DNA from: Bacteroidota bacterium
Lineage (GTDB): Bacteria; Bacteroidota; Bacteroidia; Chitinophagales; JADIYW01
Direction: 5' to 3'
Assembly: GCA_020436225.1 (NCBI GenBank)
Contig: JAGQYE010000110.1
Span: 1-64,000, forward strand
DNA: 64,000 bases
The first letter of the stretch is position 1. Each line of letters begins with the position of its first letter. The translations under genes were made by a program, and so were the position numbers. The notes under the pieces were generated by a model, which worked only from the letters and a program-made list of their open reading frames with translations, had not been told where the DNA came from and made no database searches. Below are positions 27,288 to 36,262 of this stretch, in pieces.

Positions 27288-28961
27288 ATGAAAAAAATAA
27301 TTCCTTACATACTTTTTTTGTTTTGTTGTATTTCTATAACAAATGTACAAGCATATTACATTAGCTATATTAAATATAAAGACGGAGGATTTCAATTTCT
27401 AGTTAATGCCGGCTACGATAGTTGTCATTATGTCGGAGAATATAAAGAATATTTCTTTTTTTTTGAGGCAGACAAAGCCATTCAGAATTTCCCTTTATTA
27501 GATTTTACACAACCTAACGAATTTAAAACATCTAAAGCTTCCTTCATAAATTTAGTCAACGACACAGCATTTATTAAATCTTCTCATATTGATGATCCGG
27601 TGATAGTAAAATTAGATACCATTACTTCATGTGACCCACTTACATCGATATGTAATACCGACACGCTTACTATTGAATATGGAAATGTTTTTAAACATGA
27701 ATTTTGGGATTATATCTATAACAAAAACAACAATTCCATTTACACAAAGATTTTCACATTACAATTTAATAAAGAATTGACAGCTCTTCAATATACTGAT
27801 GCGTATCTAATAAAGAAAAAACCTACAAATTCTCATAATTTCCCTATCTTCTCTAATACAGAAAATTATGATTATGATTCAGTTTACGCATGTTTTAGAC
27901 TAACTCCTTATTTATCTAATACTACTCCAATTGTTGGAGACAATGATACCATCCTTTTATTCGATTTTCGTGATTGGTCGTATAATGATCCAGGTGATTA
28001 TAAATTTATGGTTTATAAATTGGATGCTGATTTAAATTTAGTAGATAGTGCATTATTTATAAAAAATAAAAACCTTATTTATGGGACGGTTATTAGCCCT
28101 CGCATTGTTGAATTAAACGATTACATATATGTATCATTAACTCATATGATGATATCTATTCCTGAGAAATACGAAGTATGGAAATTTGATAAAAATTTAA
28201 GGTTAGTAGATTCAATGCAAACTGATGATTGGTCTGTGTATAAGTCATACTTTTTAAGCGAAAAAAATAAAAACGTAATAATTACTTCTAGTTATAATCG
28301 GACAGATATAAAGATTATCAATAATCTTAATGATACTGTTCACTCTTTTGCAATTGCACCAATTGATAATATTTTAATCAGTAGAGATACGTCATTTATT
28401 ATTCTAAAAATGGAATTAATTCCTCCTGATACGAATTATGTTCCAATCATGTATGTTTGGGATAAAGAAGGAACACTAATAAATAGATTTAACTTAAGAA
28501 ATCTACCTTATTTTAAAGAGATCTATTTTCCGGCAATAAGTCACAATAATAGTGATTTTTTTGTGAGTTTTTATGCCATTGATAGCTTTGATAATATTGC
28601 CTATTATTATTCTAATAATATATCATCATATGACTGTCCAACGAATCCTGAAGGTATCAGCATTGGCGTTTTTAATTTACATGAAAGTATTGTTAGTGCC
28701 GTAAAAAATAATACTTCAAAAATTAAATCAACAATCTATCCAAATCCATTTACAGATAAAATTTCTATGCAATTTGAATACCAACAGCCAAGCATTTTAT
28801 ATCTCTATTCATTACAAGGAAACATTATTCAAAAATTAGAATCTGCAACTAATTCTTATACTATTAATAGAAATAATTTGCCTGCAGGAATGTACTTGTA
28901 TCAACTGCGAGATAAAAACAACAACTCTTTATTAGATTCAGGAAAAATTATTGCCCAATAA
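27288..28961 (+). CDS. secreted protein with T9SS type A sorting domain, function unknown
   Basis: 557 residues. A signal peptide (MKKIIPYILFLFCCISIT..., cut after about VQA) is followed by about 440 residues rich in Tyr, Asp and Asn, resembling beta-propeller-like repeats (for example VYKLDADLNLVDSALF and VWKFDKNLRLVDSM), and a C-terminal sorting domain: STIYPNPFTDKISMQFEY, LYLYSLQGNII, NLPAGMYLYQLRD, ending GKIIAQ. Type A domains direct export by T9SS and are cleaved by PorU at the surface. The near-consensus -7 box TAACTTTA at 27266-27273 gives a short leader. No enzyme motif was found. Confidence 0.8.
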   Translation: MKKIIPYILFLFCCISITNVQAYYISYIKYKDGGFQFLVNAGYDSCHYVGEYKEYFFFFEADKAIQNFPLLDFTQPNEFKTSKASFINLVNDTAFIKSSHIDDPVIVKLDTITSCDPLTSICNTDTLTIEYGNVFKHEFWDYIYNKNNNSIYTKIFTLQFNKELTALQYTDAYLIKKKPTNSHNFPIFSNTENYDYDSVYACFRLTPYLSNTTPIVGDNDTILLFDFRDWSYNDPGDYKFMVYKLDADLNLVDSALFIKNKNLIYGTVISPRIVELNDYIYVSLTHMMISIPEKYEVWKFDKNLRLVDSMQTDDWSVYKSYFLSEKNKNVIITSSYNRTDIKIINNLNDTVHSFAIAPIDNILISRDTSFIILKMELIPPDTNYVPIMYVWDKEGTLINRFNLRNLPYFKEIYFPAISHNNSDFFVSFYAIDSFDNIAYYYSNNISSYDCPTNPEGISIGVFNLHESIVSAVKNNTSKIKSTIYPNPFTDKISMQFEYQQPSILYLYSLQGNIIQKLESATNSYTINRNNLPAGMYLYQLRDKNNNSLLDSGKIIAQ

Positions 28962-28969
28962 AATGCTGA

Positions 28970-29004
28970 TTAAGATGAAGTAAGCTTTGCTTACTTCATC
29001 TTAA
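28970..29004. repeat. 35-bp perfect palindrome between convergent T9SS cargo genes
   Basis: TTAAGATGAAGTAAGC (28970-28985), loop TTT, GCTTACTTCATCTTAA (28989-29004): a 16-bp perfect stem. The right arm is the last codons and stop of the SGNH gene; the left arm is its exact inverse copy just past the end of the upstream gene. No T-run follows on either strand. It may end or stabilise both messages. Confidence 0.8.
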
Positions 29005-30694
29005 CAAATGTGCCAACCGAATTTTGTTGTTCATTTTCTATTCCAAGAATATAACTTCCTTCTGCTAACGAAGAAATATCAATCGGAATTTGTTGTGTAT
29101 GATTGCTCGTTATAGTTTGGCTATTGACTAATTTTCCTTCAACATTGTAAATAGAAAGCGTTGCTTGTTTATTTATCCAATATTTATTGAGGTCAACCGA
29201 AATAGTATTGGTTGCCGGGTTTGGAAAAATTGTAAGCGTTTGTTCTATATTTTTCTGTGGTCGAATTGCTGTTACCAATTCTGTAGAATCATAATATACA
29301 TCTAAATAAGGTCCTTCAAAGGCTGTGGTATCGCCATTAAAAAAGGTAATTAAATTATCATCGTTTAATGTAAGCCTGAATTGTGTAAGTCCGGTTTTAT
29401 TGATGTACTGCAATGCATCTTCAGTTAAATCGGCACGTAAGGCATAATCCACACCACGAAGTCGTCCGGCAAAACAAGCAACATCATTCATAGAAGCATC
29501 GGCATTAAAATCAGAACTTTCAATTGTCGGATTTCCAAAACTTCCTTGTTTAATATCTAATTGGAAAATCTGAGGAAACGTTGTGCCCATCGGATAAATC
29601 GTTTTAATATCTTTACATTTTAAGAAAAGCGAAGCTCGTTTTATAATTTTATTATCCGGAATGTCGGCAGTATTAAAACTAAAAATGCCTTTGGTGTTTT
29701 GTGCATTTCGTTTTCCTACTAACACATCTCCTATTCCCGACACATTATTTTCTGAAATCCAACCATCATAATTTTGACCCGAAGAATAGAATGTAGTATC
29801 CCTAAATCGTCTAAAATAATTGCTGATAAATTTACGCATATATGCTTCTGCCAAATACGTAAAACTTTGCGGGCCTAAATGATAAGTATCGTTATTTAAC
29901 AATCCCATTGCCGGCAATGGAGTTGGATAATTAATGTTGCCATAAGGCAACGGCACCGAGCGTGGCGGATATGTGCCATAAGGTGGATAGCGCAATGGTG
30001 TTAATTGACCATATCTCCATTGCATTAAACCAAGTAAATTATAAAAGTGCATATAATCCTTTCCTCTTGCATTATAACCTTGCACAACCGTATCTTGGAA
30101 ATCAGTCATGTAGCCCATCATTCTATTCAATTCATAAGGTGTAGGATATCCTTTATCTTCCCACAAATCGCAATACGGATTCCAAGGTACATTTAAACAT
30201 GGATCATTGAAATTCGGATAATCATAACTTTGCCAAAATATCTGACCATTTGGATAAACAGAATGTATGTAATCAAAAATACTATCCATAAATAATCGAG
30301 CTTCTTGTAAATCATTATCCAACACATTTAAAGAATCTCCACTATGCATTCCAAAGGCAACATCATTTCCTCCTAAAGAAACCATAATGATATCAATAGG
30401 TCGAACGGCATCTGAACCTAAAGCAGCTTCTAAAGCAAATCTCGCCAAAGGAAATTGCCACCAAGTCTCTGCTGTCATACTAATCAATACACTTCCGTCA
30501 CCTATAGAATAATAATCTGCGAAACCATATTTTGCTAAAGCAGAATCGTAGGATTCATATATTGTTGGGAAATGCGCCCAACTGTCTCCAACTATACGAA
30601 TGTGCGCGCTCCTTTTTTGCGAACAAGCATTTTGAGCATCGATTACATTAAATATACAACAAGACAAAAAGGTTAATAGTAAAATTTTTTTCAC
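28991..30694 (-). CDS. secreted SGNH/GDSL hydrolase with T9SS sorting domain
   Basis: 567 residues from a GTG start. Signal peptide of about 20 residues, then an SGNH fold: block I IVGDSW (Ser38), block III SLGGND (108-111 with Asn), and block V DTYHLG (His near 275 with the Asp three before). The family cleaves esters such as acetylated polysaccharides or lipids. A beta-rich region (about 310-470) carries DNKIIKRASLFLKC, like DNRLRE/TGF-beta-propeptide-type modules. The C-terminal sorting domain begins at LTIFPNPATNTI and ends TFVKMK. Exported by T9SS in all likelihood. It converges with the other cargo gene. Confidence 0.85.
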   Translation of the reverse strand: MKKILLLTFLSCCIFNVIDAQNACSQKRSAHIRIVGDSWAHFPTIYESYDSALAKYGFADYYSIGDGSVLISMTAETWWQFPLARFALEAALGSDAVRPIDIIMVSLGGNDVAFGMHSGDSLNVLDNDLQEARLFMDSIFDYIHSVYPNGQIFWQSYDYPNFNDPCLNVPWNPYCDLWEDKGYPTPYELNRMMGYMTDFQDTVVQGYNARGKDYMHFYNLLGLMQWRYGQLTPLRYPPYGTYPPRSVPLPYGNINYPTPLPAMGLLNNDTYHLGPQSFTYLAEAYMRKFISNYFRRFRDTTFYSSGQNYDGWISENNVSGIGDVLVGKRNAQNTKGIFSFNTADIPDNKIIKRASLFLKCKDIKTIYPMGTTFPQIFQLDIKQGSFGNPTIESSDFNADASMNDVACFAGRLRGVDYALRADLTEDALQYINKTGLTQFRLTLNDDNLITFFNGDTTAFEGPYLDVYYDSTELVTAIRPQKNIEQTLTIFPNPATNTISVDLNKYWINKQATLSIYNVEGKLVNSQTITSNHTQQIPIDISSLAEGSYILGIENEQQNSVGTFVKMK

Positions 30695-30771
30695 AGAAAT
30701 AGTTTATATTTAGTTAAACAAAAATGACATACTAATATAATGAAAAAGACGTTAAACAAAAAAATAAAATT

Positions 30772-31662
30772 ATGAGAATCAAGTATTTCCCTTTATTTCT
30801 GATTTTAATATCTTCTTCTTTAGAAACGTTTTGCAAAGCAATTCCGTTGCAAGATGCTATTGTAAAAAAGATGGTGCATTGTACAATAACAGGCAACGAT
30901 GCCAGTATTCATTATTTAGAGCCTATCATTATTGCAGTTGAAAACAAAGGAAATCAAACACTTCAACTTACAATAAATTCCGGAGATTTATTTATTCCAA
31001 ATGATGAAAAGAGACAAAATATTATTGCCACACAAGCTGAATTAATCGTATTAAAGCCAAATGAAAAAATACAGAAAAAAATAAGAGGCATGTGCACTGA
31101 GCAATCTGATATGAGTGGAAATAGCAGTATTCATTATTCCATTCGTCCTTCAAAAAATGATACTTTAACAGAACTTGCAAACTTCATTGCCGCCAATAAA
31201 TTTCAATCGGCTGCCGGACAATTGGCTGTTTGGACAATTGCGGACAATAGTGATATAAATACGGTGTTTTCTGCTGATTCGACTGAACAAGAAATTTTAA
31301 AAAAATATTTAGCGCAGCTTACCGGAAAAACTTTTGCTGTAAAAACAAATGATTACAAAACAAATTATTATGCACCGCCAAAATCAAAAGTGAGTGGCAG
31401 CATAGAGTTTAATTTCTTAGACACTAAAGATGTACAAGTAGCGATGTTTAATGAGAATGGAATTTTGGTGCGAGAAATTTATAATCAAAAAAATATTCCA
31501 CCCGGCAAACACACGTTTCAATTTTCGTATGATGGTTCTATCTATACTGATGATATTTATCACATCAAATTAATTGCCGGAATGGATGTTATGGTAGATA
31601 GAGTTTGGGATGTAAAAGCAATGCGCGATGCGCTAATAAAGAAAATAGAAGACAAAAATTAG
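30772..31662 (+). CDS. secreted protein of unknown function
   Basis: 296 residues, not recognised. Signal peptide of about 22 residues, then a beta-rich domain (LQLTINSGDLFIPND, residues about 62-76) that resembles an Ig-like or macroglobulin-like module; a middle helical part (LANFIAANKFQSAAGQLAVW); and a C-terminal strand domain GSIEFNFLDTKDVQVAMFNE with ILVREIYNQKNIPPGKHTF, similar to FlgD-like Ig folds. It ends MRDALIKKIEDKN, so there is no T9SS sorting domain. Single gene, diverging from the SGNH hydrolase gene. Confidence 0.65.
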   Translation: MRIKYFPLFLILISSSLETFCKAIPLQDAIVKKMVHCTITGNDASIHYLEPIIIAVENKGNQTLQLTINSGDLFIPNDEKRQNIIATQAELIVLKPNEKIQKKIRGMCTEQSDMSGNSSIHYSIRPSKNDTLTELANFIAANKFQSAAGQLAVWTIADNSDINTVFSADSTEQEILKKYLAQLTGKTFAVKTNDYKTNYYAPPKSKVSGSIEFNFLDTKDVQVAMFNENGILVREIYNQKNIPPGKHTFQFSYDGSIYTDDIYHIKLIAGMDVMVDRVWDVKAMRDALIKKIEDKN

Positions 31663-31709
31663 TCATTTTTGATTTTCTATTTTTTGTTTACTTTTAAAAA
31701 AAATATGTA

Positions 31710-32126
31710 ATGAATTATTGGTTGATGAAATCAGAACCGGATGTTTTTTCTTATGATGATTTAGTAAAAAAGAAACGAGAACTTTGGGATGGCGTTCGCA
31801 ATTATACTGCACGAAATAATATGCGTGCTATGAAAAAAGGTGATTTAGCATTTTTTTATCATAGCAATATCGGAAAAGAAATTGTAGGCATAGTAAAAAT
31901 TGTAAAAGAAGCCTATCCCGACCCAACCACCAACGATGCTGCTTGGGTTTGTGTAGATGTGGCACCCAAGCAAAAATTGAAAAATCCGGTAAGTTTGGTT
32001 GACATAAAAGCTAATCCTAAATTAGCCAATATGAAACTTGTTAAACAAAGCCGACTTTCTGTTTCAGATGTAACAAAAGAAGAATTCGAAGAAATTCTAA
32101 AAATGAGTCAAACAAGTTTAAAATAA
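31710..32126 (+). CDS. EVE-domain protein
   Basis: 138 residues, a stand-alone EVE domain (PUA-like). The family blocks are NYWLMKSEPDVFSYDDL, WDGVRNYTARNNMRAMKKGD, FFYHSNIGKEIVGIVKIV and the C-terminal LSVSDVTKEEFEEIL. EVE proteins bind modified bases in RNA or DNA and are thought to link to RNA modification or restriction. No restriction or modification gene lies nearby. Its stop overlaps the next start (TAATG), indicating translational coupling to the membrane methyltransferase-like gene. Confidence 0.9.
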   Translation: MNYWLMKSEPDVFSYDDLVKKKRELWDGVRNYTARNNMRAMKKGDLAFFYHSNIGKEIVGIVKIVKEAYPDPTTNDAAWVCVDVAPKQKLKNPVSLVDIKANPKLANMKLVKQSRLSVSDVTKEEFEEILKMSQTSLK

Positions 32127-32692
32127 TGCAGGCATACATCGGTTTCTTTGTTTTTATTTTATTATTTCTTTGTGTAAGATACAAGGCAAAGCGTTTAGAA
32201 AATGAAGGAATTAAAGCAGTCGAATTTGGTCAAAAAGATAAAACCGATTTAATTTTACTTCCATTTGCCGTTTTCTATGTATTTATGTTATCAGCAAATG
32301 CTTTTCATTATTGTAAAACACCGGGTCGTCTTTTATTCGAATCACAAATAATAAATTGGATAGGTGTTTTAGTATGTTTTATTTCTATTCTATTCTTTTT
32401 ATGGGCATTGGTTTCATTTAAGAAAAGTTTTCGTGTTGGATTAGTAGAAAATATAGAACAAGGTTTAATAACAAGTGGTGCATTTTCCATCAGTCGAAAT
32501 CCAATTTATGTTGCATTTGCATTAATGTTGATTGGTCAATTTTTGATATTTCCCAATTGGATTTTATTAATTTATATTATTGCCGGATGTTGTACATTTC
32601 ATTATAGAATTTTACTGGAAGAAAAATTTCTAATACAACAATATGGAAAAAGTGCTACCGATTATTTTTCTAAAGTGCGCCGATATTTATAA
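32126..32692 (+). CDS. isoprenylcysteine carboxyl methyltransferase-like membrane protein
   Basis: 188 residues with about five hydrophobic helices. The C-terminal half has the ICMT/PEMT signature: GLITSGAFSISRNPIYVAF, then YRILLEEKFLIQQYGKSATDYFSKVRRYL, which bind SAM in the family. Known members methylate prenylated Cys or phospholipid head groups; bacterial copies are mostly of unknown target. It starts at the A of the EVE stop codon (TAATG), so it is co-translated with the EVE gene. It converges with the transporter gene. Confidence 0.8.
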   Translation: MQAYIGFFVFILLFLCVRYKAKRLENEGIKAVEFGQKDKTDLILLPFAVFYVFMLSANAFHYCKTPGRLLFESQIINWIGVLVCFISILFFLWALVSFKKSFRVGLVENIEQGLITSGAFSISRNPIYVAFALMLIGQFLIFPNWILLIYIIAGCCTFHYRILLEEKFLIQQYGKSATDYFSKVRRYL

Positions 32693-32727
32693 AAAAATTC
32701 TTGAACAAAATAAAAGATAAATTATTC

Positions 32728-34095
32728 TCAACTTACATCTTTGTATTTTCTCATTACTAAAAATGCAGCAAAACTAAATAACAACGAAACAAGCGCCACC
32801 ATTCTAATACCAAAAGGATTATCCGGCGTTTTTCCCAAAAGCAATAAAGATGGGAAAATTAAACTGGTTATGGCAACACCAACTTTCATCATAAAAGTTT
32901 TTAAAGCAAAATAAGAAGCATTTTTTGCCACGCCGGTTTGTTTAAAATCATGTTCGGCATTATCGCCTGCTAATGCCATTGGTAAAATGCCCAACACAGC
33001 CGTTGGATACATATTCACAATAATGTAAATAATCACAAACACTAAAGTTGGCAATTCATACAAACCAATGGTTGCCGTAAACAAATAAGCAACAACCAAA
33101 CTCAACAAAGCAGATTGCATTATCTTTTTCTTCCCGTATCGAACGACCAACTTATCTATTATCGGATATAAAACAAGCGAAAAAATACCGACACTATATA
33201 AAATTATTGCCGTATAAACATTATCTAATTTGAATAGCGAAGCCACAAAATAAGGAACGGCAGCAATAAAAATTTTCTGAGGAAACCAATAGATCAACTC
33301 CACAATTAATAACACTCGATAATTTTTATCGTTCCATACTTCAATCATATTATCAAAAATACCGGTATGTGCTTTGTCGTATTTTAATTCTTCTGTTGTG
33401 ATGTGTTTTCCTGTTTCATCTTTTACAAACAAAACCGGCAATAACATCAATATCAATGCTATCGTTGCATAAACTAAAATGCATATTTGAAAAATTGACT
33501 CATTAGACATTTGTCCTGAGAAAACGGACAAAAATACATTAATAGTTTGACCTATTCCTATTCCTAATGCATAGGTAATCGACAGCATCATTACAATATG
33601 TAATCGCTCTTTTTCTTCTTTTGCAATTTCATTTATCATAGCATTAAATGGTGTGGTATAAAAACACTTGACCACAAATGCTAATAAAACCGTACAAGAC
33701 AACCAAACCGTATTTAATGGATGCACACCTTCTCGAAGTGGAAAAAATACTGCTGCTGAAAGTGCTGCGAACGGTACAACAGCAAATGCCATAAACGTTT
33801 TGCGTTTGCCAAATTTAAACGTACTTCTGTCGCTCCAACTGCCGACAATCGGTTCCATTAAAGCGCTTAACAAATAACCTATTGCCGACAAAATCCCAAC
33901 GATTGTAAATACTTTAAAAACTGCACCTTGGAAAACAAAAGGTTTGAACATTGCCTTGCCATTATCCGGCGGCAAATAGAACATAAATATCAACTCGGTA
34001 AAACCAAAAACGGCTAAACTCCATCCGGTTTGTCCTAATACGAATGCTATTTTTCTAAGCATTGGGACTTTTACATTCTCAGACGTTTGGTTCAT
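32728..34095 (-). CDS. MFS transporter of the GPH (sugar:cation symporter) type
   Basis: 455 residues with about 12 transmembrane helices. The loop after helix 2 carries MEPIVGSWSDRSTFKFGKRKTF, the GPH/MelB-type motif, and LLGKTPDNPFGIRM lies in the last third. GPH members import glycosides, pentosides or hexuronides with Na+ or H+; no sugar-catabolism gene is beside it, so the substrate is open. A near-consensus -7 box ends four bases before the ATG. Confidence 0.85.
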   Translation of the reverse strand: MNQTSENVKVPMLRKIAFVLGQTGWSLAVFGFTELIFMFYLPPDNGKAMFKPFVFQGAVFKVFTIVGILSAIGYLLSALMEPIVGSWSDRSTFKFGKRKTFMAFAVVPFAALSAAVFFPLREGVHPLNTVWLSCTVLLAFVVKCFYTTPFNAMINEIAKEEKERLHIVMMLSITYALGIGIGQTINVFLSVFSGQMSNESIFQICILVYATIALILMLLPVLFVKDETGKHITTEELKYDKAHTGIFDNMIEVWNDKNYRVLLIVELIYWFPQKIFIAAVPYFVASLFKLDNVYTAIILYSVGIFSLVLYPIIDKLVVRYGKKKIMQSALLSLVVAYLFTATIGLYELPTLVFVIIYIIVNMYPTAVLGILPMALAGDNAEHDFKQTGVAKNASYFALKTFMMKVGVAITSLIFPSLLLLGKTPDNPFGIRMVALVSLLFSFAAFLVMRKYKDVS

Positions 34096-34099
34096 CGAA

Positions 34100-34107
34100 C
34101 GAAGATA
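34100..34107 (-). promoter_or_regulatory. putative -7 box of the GPH transporter gene
   Basis: TATCTTCG on the minus strand, one mismatch to TAnnTTTG, then TTCG and the ATG at 34095. It predicts a leaderless message. No -33 element is seen. Confidence 0.35.
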
Positions 34108-34138
34108 AACATAAAAGTGATTTTATAAAAAGTAAGAA

Positions 34139-35011
34139 TTAATGAAACGGACATTTTGCAGATTTCATTAATTTATCCGGACCTAAATCGTCTATTGTAT
34201 ATCCATTTGGATAGGTAATGTATTTTTTATCTTTGGTATGGTAATAAGGTTTATTTTTTGGAAAAAAACTTTCAATTTTACTTCGAGCTTGCAATACTTG
34301 TTTCACAAAATTTCTCATTTTTTCGCCGGGTTCTTCATATCGAAATGCTTTTAACAAATGAGGTTCCAAAACAGCATACAAAAATGGCTTTGCCATTCCA
34401 TGTAAATATTTTGGAAGAAACATATTTAAGAAAATTTTTTCAGTAGCCTTCCCAACTTTTACATTCGTTTCTGAATAAACAAAATTTTGTTTTTCATAAT
34501 CATCGTGAAATTGTTTAAATTCTATAATAGAATCCGGAATATGTTTGATATTCATATTCTCTCCTATTTCTTTCCAAACATAAAAACCTGCCAATTCTTC
34601 GGTATTCGTCAAACTGCGATATGCAAAATTGTTAATCCAATAATAAACATCAAATAAAAATGTACTCAATACATATAAAAAATCATCATTGCTGATATTG
34701 TATTGTGCGTGAATCCAATTCATTCTTTCAAGTGCCGCTCTTCCTCTTCCGTCTTTTATACCATACTCCAACATTTCACTAATAAAAATATCGGTATCAT
34801 CGTATCGCTTTTGTGGAAACTTTTCAAATTCTCTCGTTTTATGTAACAAAGAAGAAATAGAAGGAACGGCATACGTTTTATATAAAGCAAATTCGGTTCC
34901 TCGATTCAAATCCCAAGGAAATTCATATAACATAGCTAAGCGAATAATTTCCCAAGCATCATGTTTAGGATGCATGGTTTCAATTTTACGTAAAGCTTCC
35001 GATTTGAACAT
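34139..35011 (-). CDS. DUF2236 protein, MpaB/latex-clearing-like oxygenase family
   Basis: 290 residues, all helical. Features of the DUF2236 family: DLNRGTEFALYKTYAVPSIS, GRGRAALERMNWIHAQYNI (His carried by the R-x3-IH-x2-Y motif), FLFDVYYWINNFAYRSLT and LPKYLHGMAKPFLYAVLEP. The family includes fungal MpaB and rubber oxygenase Lcp, which hold heme b; bacterial copies such as this have no known substrate. No signal peptide. It follows the peroxiredoxin gene on the same strand behind a terminator, so it needs its own promoter, which I could not see. Confidence 0.8.
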   Translation of the reverse strand: MFKSEALRKIETMHPKHDAWEIIRLAMLYEFPWDLNRGTEFALYKTYAVPSISSLLHKTREFEKFPQKRYDDTDIFISEMLEYGIKDGRGRAALERMNWIHAQYNISNDDFLYVLSTFLFDVYYWINNFAYRSLTNTEELAGFYVWKEIGENMNIKHIPDSIIEFKQFHDDYEKQNFVYSETNVKVGKATEKIFLNMFLPKYLHGMAKPFLYAVLEPHLLKAFRYEEPGEKMRNFVKQVLQARSKIESFFPKNKPYYHTKDKKYITYPNGYTIDDLGPDKLMKSAKCPFH

Positions 35012-35027
35012 ACCTTATTATAAATAT

Positions 35028-35060
35028 AAATAAAAAAGATTAGCAAAAATGCTAATCTTC
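35028..35060 (-). terminator. terminator of the peroxiredoxin gene
   Basis: On the minus strand AAGATTAGCA (35059-35050), a T-rich loop, TGCTAATCTT (35045-35036), then TTTTAT: a 10-bp perfect stem and T-run about 30 bp after the stop. Confidence 0.85.
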
Positions 35061-35090
35061 TTACAGTAGTTAATAAATAACTAAAGATAA

Positions 35091-35726
35091 TTATTTATTC
35101 GGCTGTGGTGTTGTTCTCAAATATGGTTTGATTGTTTTAAAACCTTTTGGGAATTTCACTTTTGCATCTTCATCAGAAATAGAAGGAGCAATAACAACAT
35201 CTTCGCCTTCGTTCCAATTTACAGGTGTGGCAACATTGTAATTTGCTGTTAATTGTAATGAATCCAACACGCGTAAAATTTCATCAAAATTTCTTCCTGT
35301 TGATGCCGGATAGGTAATCGTTAATTTTATTTTTTTATCTGGTGCAATAATAAAAACCGAACGCACGGTAAATTTCTCTGACTCGTTTGGATGCATCATG
35401 CCATATAAGGTTGCAACCTTTTTTTCAGGGTCGGCAATAATTGGAAAATTCATCGACACATTTTGTGTTTCTTCAATGTCTTTTACCCAACCATTGTGCG
35501 AATCTAAAGAATCAACACTAACCGCAATTGCTTTTGCATTTCTTTTGGCAAACTCCTCTTTTAATTTCGCCGTATAACCTAATTCTGTAGTACAAACCGG
35601 TGTAAAATCTGCCGGATGAGAAAATAAAATTGTCCATTGGTCGCCCATCCATTCATGGAAATTTACGGGACCGGCTGTAGTTTCTGCGGAAAAATCCGGA
35701 GCTACATCTCCTAATCGTAATGACAT
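35091..35726 (-). CDS. 1-Cys peroxiredoxin (Prx6 type)
   Basis: 211 residues. The peroxidatic Cys is in HPADFTPVCTTELGY (Thr and Cys of the PxxxTxxC motif), with the conserved Arg in FTVRSVFIIAP. The long C-terminal arm (about residues 150-211) places it in the Prx6 group, which lacks a resolving Cys in the AhpC position. It reduces H2O2, alkyl hydroperoxides or phospholipid hydroperoxides, taking electrons from glutathione-like or other small thiols. The gene ends in a clear terminator and stands alone. Confidence 0.94.
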   Translation of the reverse strand: MSLRLGDVAPDFSAETTAGPVNFHEWMGDQWTILFSHPADFTPVCTTELGYTAKLKEEFAKRNAKAIAVSVDSLDSHNGWVKDIEETQNVSMNFPIIADPEKKVATLYGMMHPNESEKFTVRSVFIIAPDKKIKLTITYPASTGRNFDEILRVLDSLQLTANYNVATPVNWNEGEDVVIAPSISDEDAKVKFPKGFKTIKPYLRTTPQPNK

Positions 35727-35836
35727 ATTAATAAAATTTAATGGTGAAAAAATACTTTATATGTAAATATAGCTTTAAATGTATCAAAGGTTTTTAAATA
35801 AACATTAAAATTCCTATTTTTAACCAAATTGTTTCT

Positions 35837-36262
35837 ATGACTTCTATCTCAATGACTCAAACTTTTAATGCACCGCAACAAGAAATTTTTAATTACTTGA
35901 GCGACCATAATAATTTAGGTTCCGTATTAAATGCACAAATAACAAGAATAAAGAATGCGGAAGGAAAAAATCCTAATGGAGTAGGTTCTGTAAGAAGTAT
36001 AAAAATGGGCATTGAAATATTACAAGAAACTGTTGTAACATTTGATGAACCGAATTTGATAGAATACAAAATCAGTAGCAATGCACCAATAAATTACCAT
36101 TTAGGTAGATTGGAATTTTCTACACCTGAAACCGGGAAAACATTATTACATTATACCATTGATATGGAAAGCAAATTAAGTTTTGCAGATGGAATTGTTG
36201 GCTTTATTTTGAAAACAGTTATTAGTAATGGTTTAAAAAACTTAGCTAAGAAATATAAATAA
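35837..36262 (+). CDS. SRPBCC-superfamily (START/Bet v1-like) protein, copy 1
   Basis: 141 residues with the helix-grip fold pattern: TQTFNAPQQEIFNYLSDHNNL at the N-terminus, GVGSVRSIKMG, VTFDEPNLIEYKI, and a long C-terminal helix ending LKNLAKKYK. These proteins bind hydrophobic ligands or act as polyketide cyclases or dehydratases; the ligand is unknown. The -7 box may be TATTTTTA at 35815. Its stop and the next start overlap (TAATG), and the next protein is a clear paralogue, so it is a duplicated pair made together. Confidence 0.8.
   Translation: MTSISMTQTFNAPQQEIFNYLSDHNNLGSVLNAQITRIKNAEGKNPNGVGSVRSIKMGIEILQETVVTFDEPNLIEYKISSNAPINYHLGRLEFSTPETGKTLLHYTIDMESKLSFADGIVGFILKTVISNGLKNLAKKYK

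Noticed and set aside
31710-32692. EVE domain as part of a restriction system
   Set aside because: Neighbours are a membrane methyltransferase-like gene and a transporter; no nuclease or DNA methylase is encoded here.
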